From Pseudomonas oryzihabitans (GTDB lineage: Bacteria; Pseudomonadota; Gammaproteobacteria; Pseudomonadales; Pseudomonadaceae), in contig NZ_VDND01000001.1 in NCBI RefSeq assembly GCF_007665395.1, forward strand, positions 186,001 through 250,000: a DNA stretch of 64,000 bases, written 5' to 3'. The notes beneath the pieces were generated by a model, which was given only the letters and a program-made list of their open reading frames with translations, did not search any database and was not told the origin of the DNA. Below are positions 35,928 to 43,789 of the stretch, one piece after another (position 1 is the stretch's first letter; every line of letters begins with the position of its first letter). A program made the position numbers and the translations under genes.

Positions 35928-36364
35928 GCGCGCGCTACCCGGCCGTCGGCCAGCATCGGCGCCAGGCGTTCGAGGTAGTCGGCTTCCGGCCCGGACAACG
36001 GAATCTGCAACTGGTCATCGGCGAAGCGTACCTGCCAGTGCATGTTGCCGGCGAAGTAACCCAGTTCGAGCGCGGCGGCGGCGTCGCGCGGGCGTAGCCT
36101 CAGGTACTGCGGATCCTGCATCTGCACGACGATGGCGCGCTGACCCTCGAGCAGCAGCACCGAGCCGTTGCGCAGCTGCTGATGGCGCTCCAGGCGAATG
36201 GCGCAGTCGGTGCCCTGGTCGCTGGCCAGGCGCAGGCGATGCCGCTGGATATCGCTGGTCGAGAGGACCAGGGTCTCCACCTGGCCACCGTGGCTCAGGG
36301 CGTGCAGCCTATCGGCGAGCGCCGGGTCGCTGGCTTGGCCGAGGATGCGGTCGAGGATCAACAT
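35924..36364 (-). CDS. ureE: Urease nickel-chaperone UreE
   Basis: 146 residues. N-terminal peptide-binding domain and a C-terminal metal-binding domain with the conserved metal His in [20 protein letters not shown]. The His-rich tail found in Klebsiella UreE is absent. First gene of the urease part, 21 bp behind urtE, indicating one transcription unit of importer and enzyme. Confidence 0.9.
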   Translation of the reverse strand: MLILDRILGQASDPALADRLHALSHGGQVETLVLSTSDIQRHRLRLASDQGTDCAIRLERHQQLRNGSVLLLEGQRAIVVQMQDPQYLRLRPRDAAAALELGYFAGNMHWQVRFADDQLQIPLSGPEADYLERLAPMLADGRVARA

Positions 36365-36385
36365 GGCGGGGTCTCCGGTGCCGGT

Positions 36386-37075
36386 TCAAATGGTCAGGTA
36401 GCGCAGGATGCGCTCGCGGTCGACGGTCTCGCGGACCTCGCTGTGGACGAACTCGCCCTTCTCGATGATCAGGTAGCGGTCGGCGACGGCCATGGCGAAG
36501 GACAGCACCTGCTCGGAGACGATCAGCGAAAAGCCGCGCTCCTTTTTCAGCAGGTTCAGGGCGCGGGCGATGTCCTTGATGATCGAGGGCTGGATGCCCT
36601 CGGTGGGCTCGTCGAGGATGAGCACCTTGGGGTTGGAGACCAGCGCCCGGGCAATCGCCAGCTGCTGCTGCTGGCCGCCGGAGAGATTGCCGCCCTTGCG
36701 CCGCCGCATCTCGAACAGCACCGGGAAATATTCGTAGACGTAGTCGGGAATCGGCGCCGCCGGTGCGCCCTGCATGCCACTGAGGATGTTCTCTTCCACG
36801 CTCAGGTAGGGAAAGATCATGCGGCCCTGGGGCACGAAGCCGATGCCTGCCGCGACCCGGTCGTAGCTCTTGCGCCCGCTGAGTTCCTCGCCGGCCAACT
36901 GGATGCTGCCGCTACGGGCGGGCAGCATCCCTACCAGGCTGCGCAGCAGGGTGGTCTTGCCCATGCCGTTGCGGCCCATGATGGCCAGGGATTCCGCCGG
37001 CGCCAGACTCAGGTCGAGGTTACGCAGGACATGGCTGTCGCCGTAGTACACGTTGAGGTTGTTGACGGTCAGCAT
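36386..37075 (-). CDS. urtE: Urea ABC transporter ATPase UrtE
   Basis: 229 residues, LivF-like ATPase. Walker A GRNGMGKTT (about 34-42), FVPQGRMIFPYLSVEENI, signature LSGGQQQQLAIARAL and Walker B VLILDEPTEGIQPS. The GRMIFP...EGIQPSII wording is typical of UrtE rather than of amino-acid LivF. Start at 37075 (MLTVNNLNVYYGDSHVLR). Confidence 0.94.
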   Translation of the reverse strand: MLTVNNLNVYYGDSHVLRNLDLSLAPAESLAIMGRNGMGKTTLLRSLVGMLPARSGSIQLAGEELSGRKSYDRVAAGIGFVPQGRMIFPYLSVEENILSGMQGAPAAPIPDYVYEYFPVLFEMRRRKGGNLSGGQQQQLAIARALVSNPKVLILDEPTEGIQPSIIKDIARALNLLKKERGFSLIVSEQVLSFAMAVADRYLIIEKGEFVHSEVRETVDRERILRYLTI

Positions 37076-37077
37076 GC

Positions 37078-37815
37078 TCAATGCCCCAGGTAGACGTCGA
37101 TGACCCGCGGATCGTTTTGCACCTGATCCATCGAGCCGTAGGCCAGGGTCTTGCCCTGGTGCAGGACGGTGACCTTGTCGGCCACCGACTTCACGAACTC
37201 CATGTCGTGCTCGATGATGACCATGGCGCGCCCCTTGGCGATCTGCCTGAGCAAGCCCGCGGTCTTTTCCCGCTCTCCGGCGCTCATGCCCGCCACGGGT
37301 TCGTCGAGCAACAGCAGTTCGGGCCTCTGCATCAGCAGCATGCCGATCTCCAGCCACTGTTTCTGGCCGTGGGAGAGCAAGCCCGCTTTGCGGCCGAGGT
37401 GCTCGTGCAGGAAGATCATCTCGGCGGTACGCTCGATTTCGGCGTGCAGCGCCCGGTCCTGGCGGGCGAACAGGCAATTGAACAGGCCGCGCCGGTCCGG
37501 GGACGAGATGTCCAGGTTCTCGCGGACGGTCAAGTCCTCGTACACCGAGGGATTCTGGAACTTGCGACCGACGCCGGCGCGGGTGATCTGGTACTCGATC
37601 AGGTTGGCCAGTTGCAGGTCCTTGAAGCGGATGCTGCCGGCACTGGGACGGGTCTTGCCGCAGATCATGTCGAGCAGGGTGGTCTTGCCTGCGCCGTTGG
37701 GACCGATCACCACGTGAACCTGGTCTTCCTCGACGTAGAAGTTGAGGCCGTCCACGGCCTTGAAGCCATCGAAGGACACCGTCAGGTCCTCGACACTCAA
37801 GAGGATTGCGCTCAT
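37078..37815 (-). CDS. urtD: Urea ABC transporter ATPase UrtD
   Basis: 245 residues, LivG-like ATPase. Walker A GPNGAGKTT, FQNPSVYEDLTVRENLD, LSHGQKQWLEIGMLL (the UrtD form of the signature, SHGQ in place of SGGQ) and Walker B LLLLDEPVAGMSAGE. Overlaps urtC by four bases and is two bases from urtE. Confidence 0.94.
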   Translation of the reverse strand: MSAILLSVEDLTVSFDGFKAVDGLNFYVEEDQVHVVIGPNGAGKTTLLDMICGKTRPSAGSIRFKDLQLANLIEYQITRAGVGRKFQNPSVYEDLTVRENLDISSPDRRGLFNCLFARQDRALHAEIERTAEMIFLHEHLGRKAGLLSHGQKQWLEIGMLLMQRPELLLLDEPVAGMSAGEREKTAGLLRQIAKGRAMVIIEHDMEFVKSVADKVTVLHQGKTLAYGSMDQVQNDPRVIDVYLGH

Positions 37816-38954
37816 CGCTCGTCTCCCTGGTTGCTCAGGCGCTGCACCAGCCCCGCCAGCCCCGTCGGCAGGAACAGCACCACGCCCATGAACAGGAAGC
37901 CGATGAAGTACTGCCAGAAGGTGACGAAGTTCTCCGACAGATAGGTCTTGGCCAGGCCGATCAGCAGGGTCCCGTAGACGGCGCCGACCAGCGACAGGCG
38001 GCCGCCCAGGGCCGCGTAGATGACGATCTCGGTGGACGGAATGATGCCCACCAGCGAGGGGGAGGCCAGGCCCACCTGCAGGGTGAACATCACTCCGCCG
38101 AGGGCCGAGATCAGCGCCGCCACGGCGAAGATGAACGCCTTGAACAACGCCGTGTTGTAACCGGAAAAGCGCACCCGGTCTTCGCGGTCACGGATGGCCA
38201 CCACCACCTTGCCCAGGCGGCTGCGCAGGATGAAGCCGCACAGGGCCACGCAGCCGAGCAACAGCAGCGCCGTGATGAGGTACAGGATCCAGGGGGTCTG
38301 CGGGGTTTGCAGGCTCAGGCCGAAGGCGGTCTTGAAGTCGGTCAGGCCATTGACGCCGCCGGTGTAGCCCTGCTGGCCGATGATCATGATCGACATGATC
38401 GCCGCCAGCGACAGGGTGATGATGGAAAAGTACACGCCGCCCACGCGTTTCTTGAAGTAGGCGTAGCTGAAGGCGAACGCCACCAGTGGCGGTATGACCA
38501 GGATCGCGGCCAGGGTGAAGGTCGCCGACTCGAACGGCTTCCACCACCAGGGGAGGGCGTCGACGCTGTTCCAGATCATGAAGTCGGGCAGGGCGGAGCC
38601 ATAGAAGGCCGCCAGGGCACTGGCGGCTTCGTCGGTGGCGGTGGCCTCGAGCTTCAGGTACATGGCCATCATGTAGCTGCCCAGGCCGAAGAAGATGCCC
38701 TGGCCGAGGCTGAGAATGCCGCCGTAGCCCCAGATCAGCACCATGCCCAGGGCGCAGAACGCCAGACTCAGGTATTTGCCGACCAGCCCGAGGCGGAAGT
38801 CACCCAGGCTCAAGGGCAGGATGACCAGCAGCAGGATCGACAGCCAAAGCAATCCATGGCGCTCGATCAGGGGCAGCCAACCCGCGCGGCGGCTGCGCTG
38901 GGCGAGGGAGGCTGCCTGCGGCCGGCCCAAGGGCTTTTCAGTCATGTCATTCAT
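37812..38954 (-). CDS. urtC: Urea ABC transporter permease UrtC
   Basis: 380 residues, LivM-type permease with about ten membrane spans; hallmark ALGMVLIWGYGGILSLGQGIFFGLGSYMMAMYL, the coupling region VVVAIRDREDRVRFSGYN and the C-terminal ENFVTFWQYFIGFLFMGVVLFLPTGLAGL. A periplasmic loop ATDEAASALAAFYGSALPDFMIWNSVDALPWWW is characteristic of urea rather than amino-acid systems. Confidence 0.94.
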   Translation of the reverse strand: MNDMTEKPLGRPQAASLAQRSRRAGWLPLIERHGLLWLSILLLVILPLSLGDFRLGLVGKYLSLAFCALGMVLIWGYGGILSLGQGIFFGLGSYMMAMYLKLEATATDEAASALAAFYGSALPDFMIWNSVDALPWWWKPFESATFTLAAILVIPPLVAFAFSYAYFKKRVGGVYFSIITLSLAAIMSIMIIGQQGYTGGVNGLTDFKTAFGLSLQTPQTPWILYLITALLLLGCVALCGFILRSRLGKVVVAIRDREDRVRFSGYNTALFKAFIFAVAALISALGGVMFTLQVGLASPSLVGIIPSTEIVIYAALGGRLSLVGAVYGTLLIGLAKTYLSENFVTFWQYFIGFLFMGVVLFLPTGLAGLVQRLSNQGDER

Positions 38955-38955
38955 C

Positions 38956-39858
38956 TCAGCGTCTCACTTTCGCGGCGAACAGGCCGTTGGGGCGGAAGAA
39001 CAGCAACACGATCACCACCAGCAGGGTGATGGCCTTGGCCATCGAGCCCGTGGTCAGGTACTCCAGCGATATCTGCGTCTGGCCGATGGCGAAGGCGGAC
39101 AGGAAGGTCCCGAGCAGGCTTTCCACGCCGCCGAACACCACCACGATGAAGGTATCCACCAGGTACTGCTGGCCGCTGACCGGGCCGGTGGAGGCGAGCA
39201 TGGTGAAGGAACTGCCGGCGATCCCGGCCAGGCCGCACCCCAGGGCGAAGGTCACGGCGTCGACGCGCGCGGTATTGATCCCGGCGGCCCCGGCCATGGC
39301 GCGGTTCTGGGTCACCGCGCGGATGCGCAGGCCCCAGCGGCTGCGGTAGAGGAACAGGAAGACGGCCCCGGCGATGACGAAGGTCAGGCCGATGATGAAG
39401 ATCCGGTTGAGCGGCAGCTCCAGCCCCGCGGTGACCTTCCAGGCGCCCTGCAACCACTGCACGGTCGGCACGCTGACCTCCTTGGGGCCGAATGCCTGGC
39501 GAAACACCTGCTGCAACACCAGGGACAGGCCCCAGGTGGCGAGCAAGGTGTCCAGGGGCCGGTTGTACATGAAGCGGATGAAGCAGCGTTCGAGCAGGAA
39601 GCCGAAGGCGAAGGTCACCGCGAAGGCCACGCCGATGCCAACGAGGAAATACCAACCCATGAACTCGGGTAGGTAGCGCTGGAAGACCAGGGAGGTGACG
39701 TAGGTCATGTAGGAACCCAGCGCCATCAGCTCGCCGTGCGCCATGTTGATGACGCCCATCAGGCCGAAGGCGATGGTCAGGCCCAGCGCCATCAGCACCA
39801 GTACCGAGAACAGCGAGAATCCGCTGAACACCTGCATTATCAAGATATCGAGAGTCAT
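38956..39858 (-). CDS. urtB: Urea ABC transporter permease UrtB
   Basis: 300 residues, LivH-type permease. Marks: LTIAFGLMGVINMAHGELMALGSYMTYV, RPLDTLLATWGLSLVLQQ, RAVTQNRAMAGAAGINTARVDAVTFALGCGLAGIAGSSF. One base separates it from urtC. A stable hairpin lies between its start and urtA. Confidence 0.94.
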   Translation of the reverse strand: MTLDILIMQVFSGFSLFSVLVLMALGLTIAFGLMGVINMAHGELMALGSYMTYVTSLVFQRYLPEFMGWYFLVGIGVAFAVTFAFGFLLERCFIRFMYNRPLDTLLATWGLSLVLQQVFRQAFGPKEVSVPTVQWLQGAWKVTAGLELPLNRIFIIGLTFVIAGAVFLFLYRSRWGLRIRAVTQNRAMAGAAGINTARVDAVTFALGCGLAGIAGSSFTMLASTGPVSGQQYLVDTFIVVVFGGVESLLGTFLSAFAIGQTQISLEYLTTGSMAKAITLLVVIVLLFFRPNGLFAAKVRR

Positions 39859-39917
39859 AGCGTCGCTACCTGTCGCTGCACGGGGGCGGAGCCGTGCTCA
39901 CCGCCCCTGGATGGCCA

Positions 39918-39941
39918 CCGGCGCGAGGCGAGTCGCGCCGG
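39918..39941 (-). other. Stable hairpin between urtA and urtB
   Basis: CCGGCGCGA and TCGCGCCGG form a perfect nine-pair stem with a six-base loop in the 92-bp urtA-urtB gap. Such hairpins often protect the message of the abundant binding protein, so that UrtA is made in excess over the membrane parts. No T-run follows, so full termination is unlikely. Confidence 0.5.
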
Positions 39942-39950
39942 CACCGGGCT

Positions 39951-41132
39951 TCACAGTTTCGGGAAGGGATTGGGCTCGATGGGCGCGGACTCGTAGAGTA
40001 CGTCGACCTGGCCCTGGGCGTTGATCGTGCCGATGCGCGCGCGCTTCCACAGGTGGTGGTTGTCCTTGTGCACCTTGACCTCGCCTTCCGGGGCATCGAG
40101 GGTCAGCTCGGAAGAGGCGGCGATCACCGCGGGGACGTCGAAGCTGCCGGCCTTTTCCACCGCCTTCTTCCACAGGTACACCGCGGTGTAGGCGGCCGCC
40201 ATGGGATCGCCGACCACGCGCTGCTGGCCGTAGCGCGTCTTGAAGGCGGCGACGAACTTGTCGTTGACCGGATTCTTCAGGCTCTGGAAGTAGCTCATGC
40301 AGGTCAGGAAGCCGGTGAGGTTCTCGGCGCCGATACCCGTGACCTCTTCCTCGGTGACGGCCAGTGCCATCAGCGTCTGGTTGCTGCTGTCGATACCGGC
40401 CGCCTTGAGCTGCTTGTAGAAGGCCACGTTCGAGCCGCCGACCACGGTCGACAGGACGATGTCCGGCTTGGCGGCCTTGATCTTGTTGATCACCGAGGAG
40501 AACTCGATGTTGCCGAGCGGCAGGTAGTCCTCGCCGACGATCGAGCCGCCTTGCTTGGTCACCGCCACGCGGGCGAGCTTGTTGGTGGTGCGCGGCCAGA
40601 TGTAGTCGGAGCCGATCAGGTAGACGCTCTTGCCCTTGTTGGCCATCAGCCAGGCGACCGCGGCCAGGGTCTGCTGCGAGGCCTCGGCGCCGGTGTAGAT
40701 GATGGCCGGGGACTTCTCCAACCCCTCGTAGAACGTCGGGTAGTAGAGCAGGCCCTTGTTGCGCTCGAACACCGGCAACACGGCTTTGCGCGAGGCCGAG
40801 GTGAAGGCGCCGAAGGTCACCGCCACATGGTCGTTCTCCAGCAGCTTGCGCGCCTTTTCGGCGAAGGTCGGCCAGTCGCTGGCGCCATCCTCGACTATCG
40901 GCTCGATGGTCTTGCCCAGCACGCCACCGCTGGCGTTGATTTCGTCGATGGCGAGTTTTTCCGCATCCACCACGGAGGTTTCGCTCATCGCCATGGTGCC
41001 CGTGAGCGAGTGGATGATGCCCACCTTGACGGTGTCAGCCGCCTGGACCTGGCTGGCCAGGGACAGCGGCAACAGGCTGAAGGCCCCCAACAGCAGGGCA
41101 TGCTTGATCAAACGGCGCTTGTCGTTGTGCAT
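39951..41132 (-). CDS. urtA: Urea ABC transporter binding protein UrtA
   Basis: 393 residues. Sec signal peptide HALLLGAFSLLPLSLASQVQA, cleavage after VQA. Mature part VGIIHSLTGTMAMSETSVVDAEKLAIDEINASGGVLG and GLLYYPTFYEGLEKSPAIIYTGAEASQQ are typical of the amide/urea branch of the Leu/Ile/Val-binding family. The start has GGGGAGAAAGCAA upstream and lies 19 bases after the end of an intrinsic terminator in the leader. It is clearly related to the cytoplasmic AmiC-like sensor encoded divergently next to it. Confidence 0.95.
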   Translation of the reverse strand: MHNDKRRLIKHALLLGAFSLLPLSLASQVQAADTVKVGIIHSLTGTMAMSETSVVDAEKLAIDEINASGGVLGKTIEPIVEDGASDWPTFAEKARKLLENDHVAVTFGAFTSASRKAVLPVFERNKGLLYYPTFYEGLEKSPAIIYTGAEASQQTLAAVAWLMANKGKSVYLIGSDYIWPRTTNKLARVAVTKQGGSIVGEDYLPLGNIEFSSVINKIKAAKPDIVLSTVVGGSNVAFYKQLKAAGIDSSNQTLMALAVTEEEVTGIGAENLTGFLTCMSYFQSLKNPVNDKFVAAFKTRYGQQRVVGDPMAAAYTAVYLWKKAVEKAGSFDVPAVIAASSELTLDAPEGEVKVHKDNHHLWKRARIGTINAQGQVDVLYESAPIEPNPFPKL

Positions 41133-41151
41133 TTGCTTTCTCCCCAGGAAT

Positions 41152-41200
41152 AAAAAAAGCCCGACGTCCCGGTTGGTCGAATAACCGGGAGGTCAGGCTT
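41152..41200 (-). terminator. Intrinsic terminator in the urtA leader: attenuator candidate
   Basis: On the coding strand 18-base arms beginning AAGCCTGACCTCCCGGTT (from 41200) and AACCGGGACGTCGGGCTT pair with one mismatch and one G-U around an eight-base loop, followed at once by seven T (41158-41152). It points towards urtA and ends 19 bases before its start, downstream of the sigma-54 promoter, with no gene between. A strong terminator in that place only makes sense as a regulated one. Confidence 0.85.
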
Positions 41201-41218
41201 CTTGTGCCGAATCTGGCG

Positions 41219-41232
41219 GGACAACAGTGTCC
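41219..41232 (-). other. Hexaloop hairpin in the urtA leader, possible ANTAR target
   Basis: Read on the minus strand, GGAC and GTCC enclose a six-base loop ACTGTT with A at position 1 and G at position 4, the signature of RNA hairpins bound by ANTAR proteins. ANTAR targets usually come as a pair of such hairpins; a second hairpin (41274-41257) exists upstream but has no clear A1/G4 hexaloop. The stem here is only four pairs, so this is suggestive. Confidence 0.35.
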
Positions 41233-41314
41233 GATCCAGTCGTACGCGGGGTGTCCCCCTACTTGCCAAGTGGGCGTAGGGCAAACAGCCGGCGCGATGT
41301 CTCGCAAGCGCTTT

Positions 41315-41330
41315 TGCAAGGGTGGTGCCA
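41315..41330 (-). promoter_or_regulatory. Sigma-54 promoter of the urt-ure operon
   Basis: TGGCACCACCCTTGCA on the minus strand matches the -24/-12 consensus in all key positions with the required ten bases between GG and GC. The start of transcription would be near 41304, giving a leader of about 170 bases that contains the hairpins and the terminator. Confidence 0.8.
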
Positions 41331-41410
41331 GGTGCCGGAAAGGCGCGGATCAGGGACGGACGGCGGCTGTCGCCTGAGTTCCTTGCATTAATTGCGCAGA
41401 AGGCTGGCCA

Positions 41411-41458
41411 TGCGCCACTTCGGCGCAGGGACGCCGTTCCCTGCACCAAAAGCGGGAC
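41411..41458. promoter_or_regulatory. Two NtrC-like enhancer sites upstream of the urt promoter
   Basis: TGCGCC-N5-GGCGCA (41411-41427) has the exact geometry of the NtrC site (TGCACC-N5-GGTGCA) with symmetric A to G changes. A second site begins with a perfect TGCACCA half (41442-41448), its right half poor. The centres are 31 bp apart, three helical turns, and lie about 115 and 145 bp upstream of the expected start, normal for NtrC enhancers. Confidence 0.55.
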
Positions 41459-41502
41459 GAATCGCCGTTGCCGTGACGGTCGTCTGGGCGGGCTGCGCGC
41501 CC

Positions 41503-41522
41503 GCGTCGGCGTTTGCCGACGC
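41503..41522. other. Perfect palindromic hairpin in the urtA-amiC intergenic region
   Basis: GCGTCGGC-GTTT-GCCGACGC, eight perfect pairs and a four-base loop, preceded by another GC-rich dyad (41490-41505). No T-run on either side. The remainder of the 676-bp gap between urtA and the AmiC-like gene contains no open frame that I can support. Confidence 0.4.
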
Positions 41523-41808
41523 CAGGCGCGTCCGGCTGCCGCCCAGGTGGCCCGCAATCTGCAGGAGAGCAGGGCACTACCCTCGCAGGGTCCCTTGTCG
41601 CACGCCCGTTTCCGGCAGGTGTGGAAGGCCCCTCGCATGACCGGCCGCGACAGCGCAGTCGCACCGGTTCCAGGCACAGGTCGCCTGAGAGCAGCCGTCG
41701 AATCCACGGCCATCGCTCACCGAATCTTCGTCCGTTGTTCCCTTGCAAAGGGCTCGTTCCCTGGCGGACAGCGGGCGTGTGCGCTCACGTTGAACAAGGT
41801 TGATAGGC

Positions 41809-42957
41809 ATGGTTGACCAGGCGATCCGCATAGGCGGTCTGTTTTCCGATACGGGAGTCACGGCCGCCGCCGAAGGCTCGACAAGGCGCGGCGCGCAATT
41901 CGCCATCGCGCAGATCAACGCCGCCGGTGGAGTAGGGGGGCGGCCGCTGGAGCTCGTCACCCGCAATCCCGATTCGACGCCGGCGCTGTACGCCATGCAC
42001 GTCGAGTCGCTGATTCGCGAGGAAAACCTGAGGTTCTTCTTCGGTTGCTACACCTCGGCCACGCGCAAGGCGGCATTGCCGGTCGTGGAGCGTTATGACG
42101 CCTTGCTGCTGTACCCGGTGTACTACGAGGGCTTCGAGTACTCGCGCAACATCATCTACACCGGTGCGACCCCGAACCACAACGCCGTGCCCCTGGGCAA
42201 TTACATGCTCGACCACTTCGGCAAGCGGGTGTTGATGATCGGGTCCGAGTACGTCTATCCCTACGAAACCAATCGGCTGATGAGCGACCTGCTGTACGAG
42301 CGGGGCGGAATCAAGCTGGGCGAATACTACCTGCCGCTGAAGAATGCCCGCCCCGAGGACTTCGCCAGGCTCATGGCCAAGGCCCGGGAGCTCAAGCCGT
42401 CGTTCATTTTTTCCACGGTGGTCGGGGCGACCATGGGGCACCTGTACCAGGCGTACGCCGATGCCGGTTTCGATCCCGCCGTGATGCCGATCGCCAGCCT
42501 CACTACCAGCGAGACCGACATCAAGCAGATGGGGGTCCATCTCGGGGCGGGGCACATATCGGCGGCGACCTACTTCCAGTCGGTCGACACGGCCATCAAC
42601 CGCCAGTGCATCGCGCATTACCGTGAACTCTTCGGTCAGGACCAGGTGACCGACCGCTGCTGGGAGGCGGCCTACTTCCAGGTGCACCTGCTGGCCAAGG
42701 CGATTCTCCGTGCCGGCAGCACCGAGGTCGCGGCGGTGGTGCGGGCGATGCGCGGGCTGGAGTTCGATGCGCCCCAGGGGCGCGTTCGCATCGACGCGGA
42801 CAACCACCACACCTACCTGTTCTCGCGCATCGGACGGGCCAACGCCGAAGGCCAGTTCGACATCCTCTATGAAAGCCAGAGCGCCCTCCGGCCGGATCCC
42901 TACGCCATAGCGCCGCGACTGAACGACTGGTCGAGCAACACGGGGAGGGCGCTATGA
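41809..42957 (+). CDS. AmiC-like cytoplasmic amide/urea sensor
   Basis: 382 residues of the periplasmic-binding-protein fold but with no signal peptide (MVDQAIRIGGLFSDTGVTAAAEGSTRRG), as in AmiC of the Pseudomonas amidase operon. Close relatives bind short amides or urea and hold an ANTAR protein inactive until ligand arrives. RKAALPVVERYDALLLYPVYYEGFEYSRNIIYTG is shared with UrtA. ATG at 41809 preferred over an in-frame TTG at 41800. The stop overlaps the amiR-like gene by four bases, so sensor and antiterminator are made together. Confidence 0.85.
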   Translation: MVDQAIRIGGLFSDTGVTAAAEGSTRRGAQFAIAQINAAGGVGGRPLELVTRNPDSTPALYAMHVESLIREENLRFFFGCYTSATRKAALPVVERYDALLLYPVYYEGFEYSRNIIYTGATPNHNAVPLGNYMLDHFGKRVLMIGSEYVYPYETNRLMSDLLYERGGIKLGEYYLPLKNARPEDFARLMAKARELKPSFIFSTVVGATMGHLYQAYADAGFDPAVMPIASLTTSETDIKQMGVHLGAGHISAATYFQSVDTAINRQCIAHYRELFGQDQVTDRCWEAAYFQVHLLAKAILRAGSTEVAAVVRAMRGLEFDAPQGRVRIDADNHHTYLFSRIGRANAEGQFDILYESQSALRPDPYAIAPRLNDWSSNTGRAL

Positions 42958-43586
42958 CCCTGCGCGCGGCAAAGAAGCGGCAACGCACCGATCCCGGCGT
43001 GGGGATCAAGGACCTGCGCGACATCAGCGTGCTGGTGGTGCATCCGGATGATGACGACGGCCGTCAGCTGATCGGCCAACTGCAACGCATCGGCTGCCAG
43101 GTGCGGGTGCAATGGCCTATCCCGGAACGCCTCACTACCGAGGCGGACGTGATCGTGCTCGCGGTGTCCCCGGAAAGCCTTTCGACCAACACGCCATGGC
43201 TGTTGCATGCCGCCACGCCGCCGATCATCCCGGTGATCGCCTACGAAAACCCGATCATCGTCGAGGCCCTGGTGCAGCTCAACGCCTGCTCGGTGATCCC
43301 GTCGCCGGTGCGGTCCTTCGGTCTGCTCACGGCACTGACGCTGACGTTGAGCCAGTCACGCAAGGCCCGCGAGCGCGAAAAGCACGTCAAGCGCCTGGAG
43401 GGCCGGATGGCAGTGATGCGCACCGTCCAGCAGGCCAAGATCATCCTGATCGAAACCAAGGGCCTGTCGGAAATCGATGCCTACAACGCCCTGCGCGACC
43501 AGGCCATGGCCAAGCGTGAGCCGGTGGAGAAGATCGCCGAAGCCCTGGTCAAGGCCCACGAGTTGTTTCAACAAGCCTGTTCCTGA
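42954..43586 (+). CDS. AmiR-like antiterminator with ANTAR RNA-binding domain
   Basis: 210 residues. N-terminal pseudo-receiver domain (DISVLVVHPDDDDGRQLIGQLQRIGCQV...), a coiled-coil helix SQSRKAREREKHVKRLEGRMAVMRTVQQ, and a C-terminal ANTAR domain (AKIILIETKGLSEIDAYNALRDQAMAKREPVEKIAEALVKA). ANTAR proteins bind paired hexaloop hairpins in leaders and prevent terminator formation. Likely targets are the adjacent urt leader terminator or the amidase leader; both are within 2.5 kb. Confidence 0.88.
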   Translation: MTLRAAKKRQRTDPGVGIKDLRDISVLVVHPDDDDGRQLIGQLQRIGCQVRVQWPIPERLTTEADVIVLAVSPESLSTNTPWLLHAATPPIIPVIAYENPIIVEALVQLNACSVIPSPVRSFGLLTALTLTLSQSRKAREREKHVKRLEGRMAVMRTVQQAKIILIETKGLSEIDAYNALRDQAMAKREPVEKIAEALVKAHELFQQACS

Positions 43587-43789
43587 GTGTCGGCCCCCAG
43601 GGGCCTGATCCTCTTCTGCGCGGAAGACTGCCATACGCCCTCATCGGCAGGTATGGATCACCGCGTGGCGACCGGCGTGGACAACGGCGTCCTCCGGAAC
43701 GAACCGCGACCTGCGCAACCGCGCAGCGGGTTCGAGTCAACGGCTGCCCGCTTCCGGACAGTCCTCATCCGCTACCTGGAGAACCTTCC

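Noticed and set aside
41301..41320. Seven-pair hairpin with six-base loop AAGCGC near the urt promoter, considered as ANTAR element
   Set aside because: It overlaps the -12 box, so most of it would not be transcribed, and the loop lacks G at position 4.
41622..41637. Weak -24/-12-like sequence TGGAAGGCCCCTCGCA before the AmiC-like gene
   Set aside because: Spacing is right but both boxes deviate from the consensus; not enough to call a promoter.
43597..43613. GC dyad after the amiR-like gene (GGCCCC/GGGGCC) considered as terminator
   Set aside because: Loop of only about two bases and no T-run; could be chance in GC-rich DNA.
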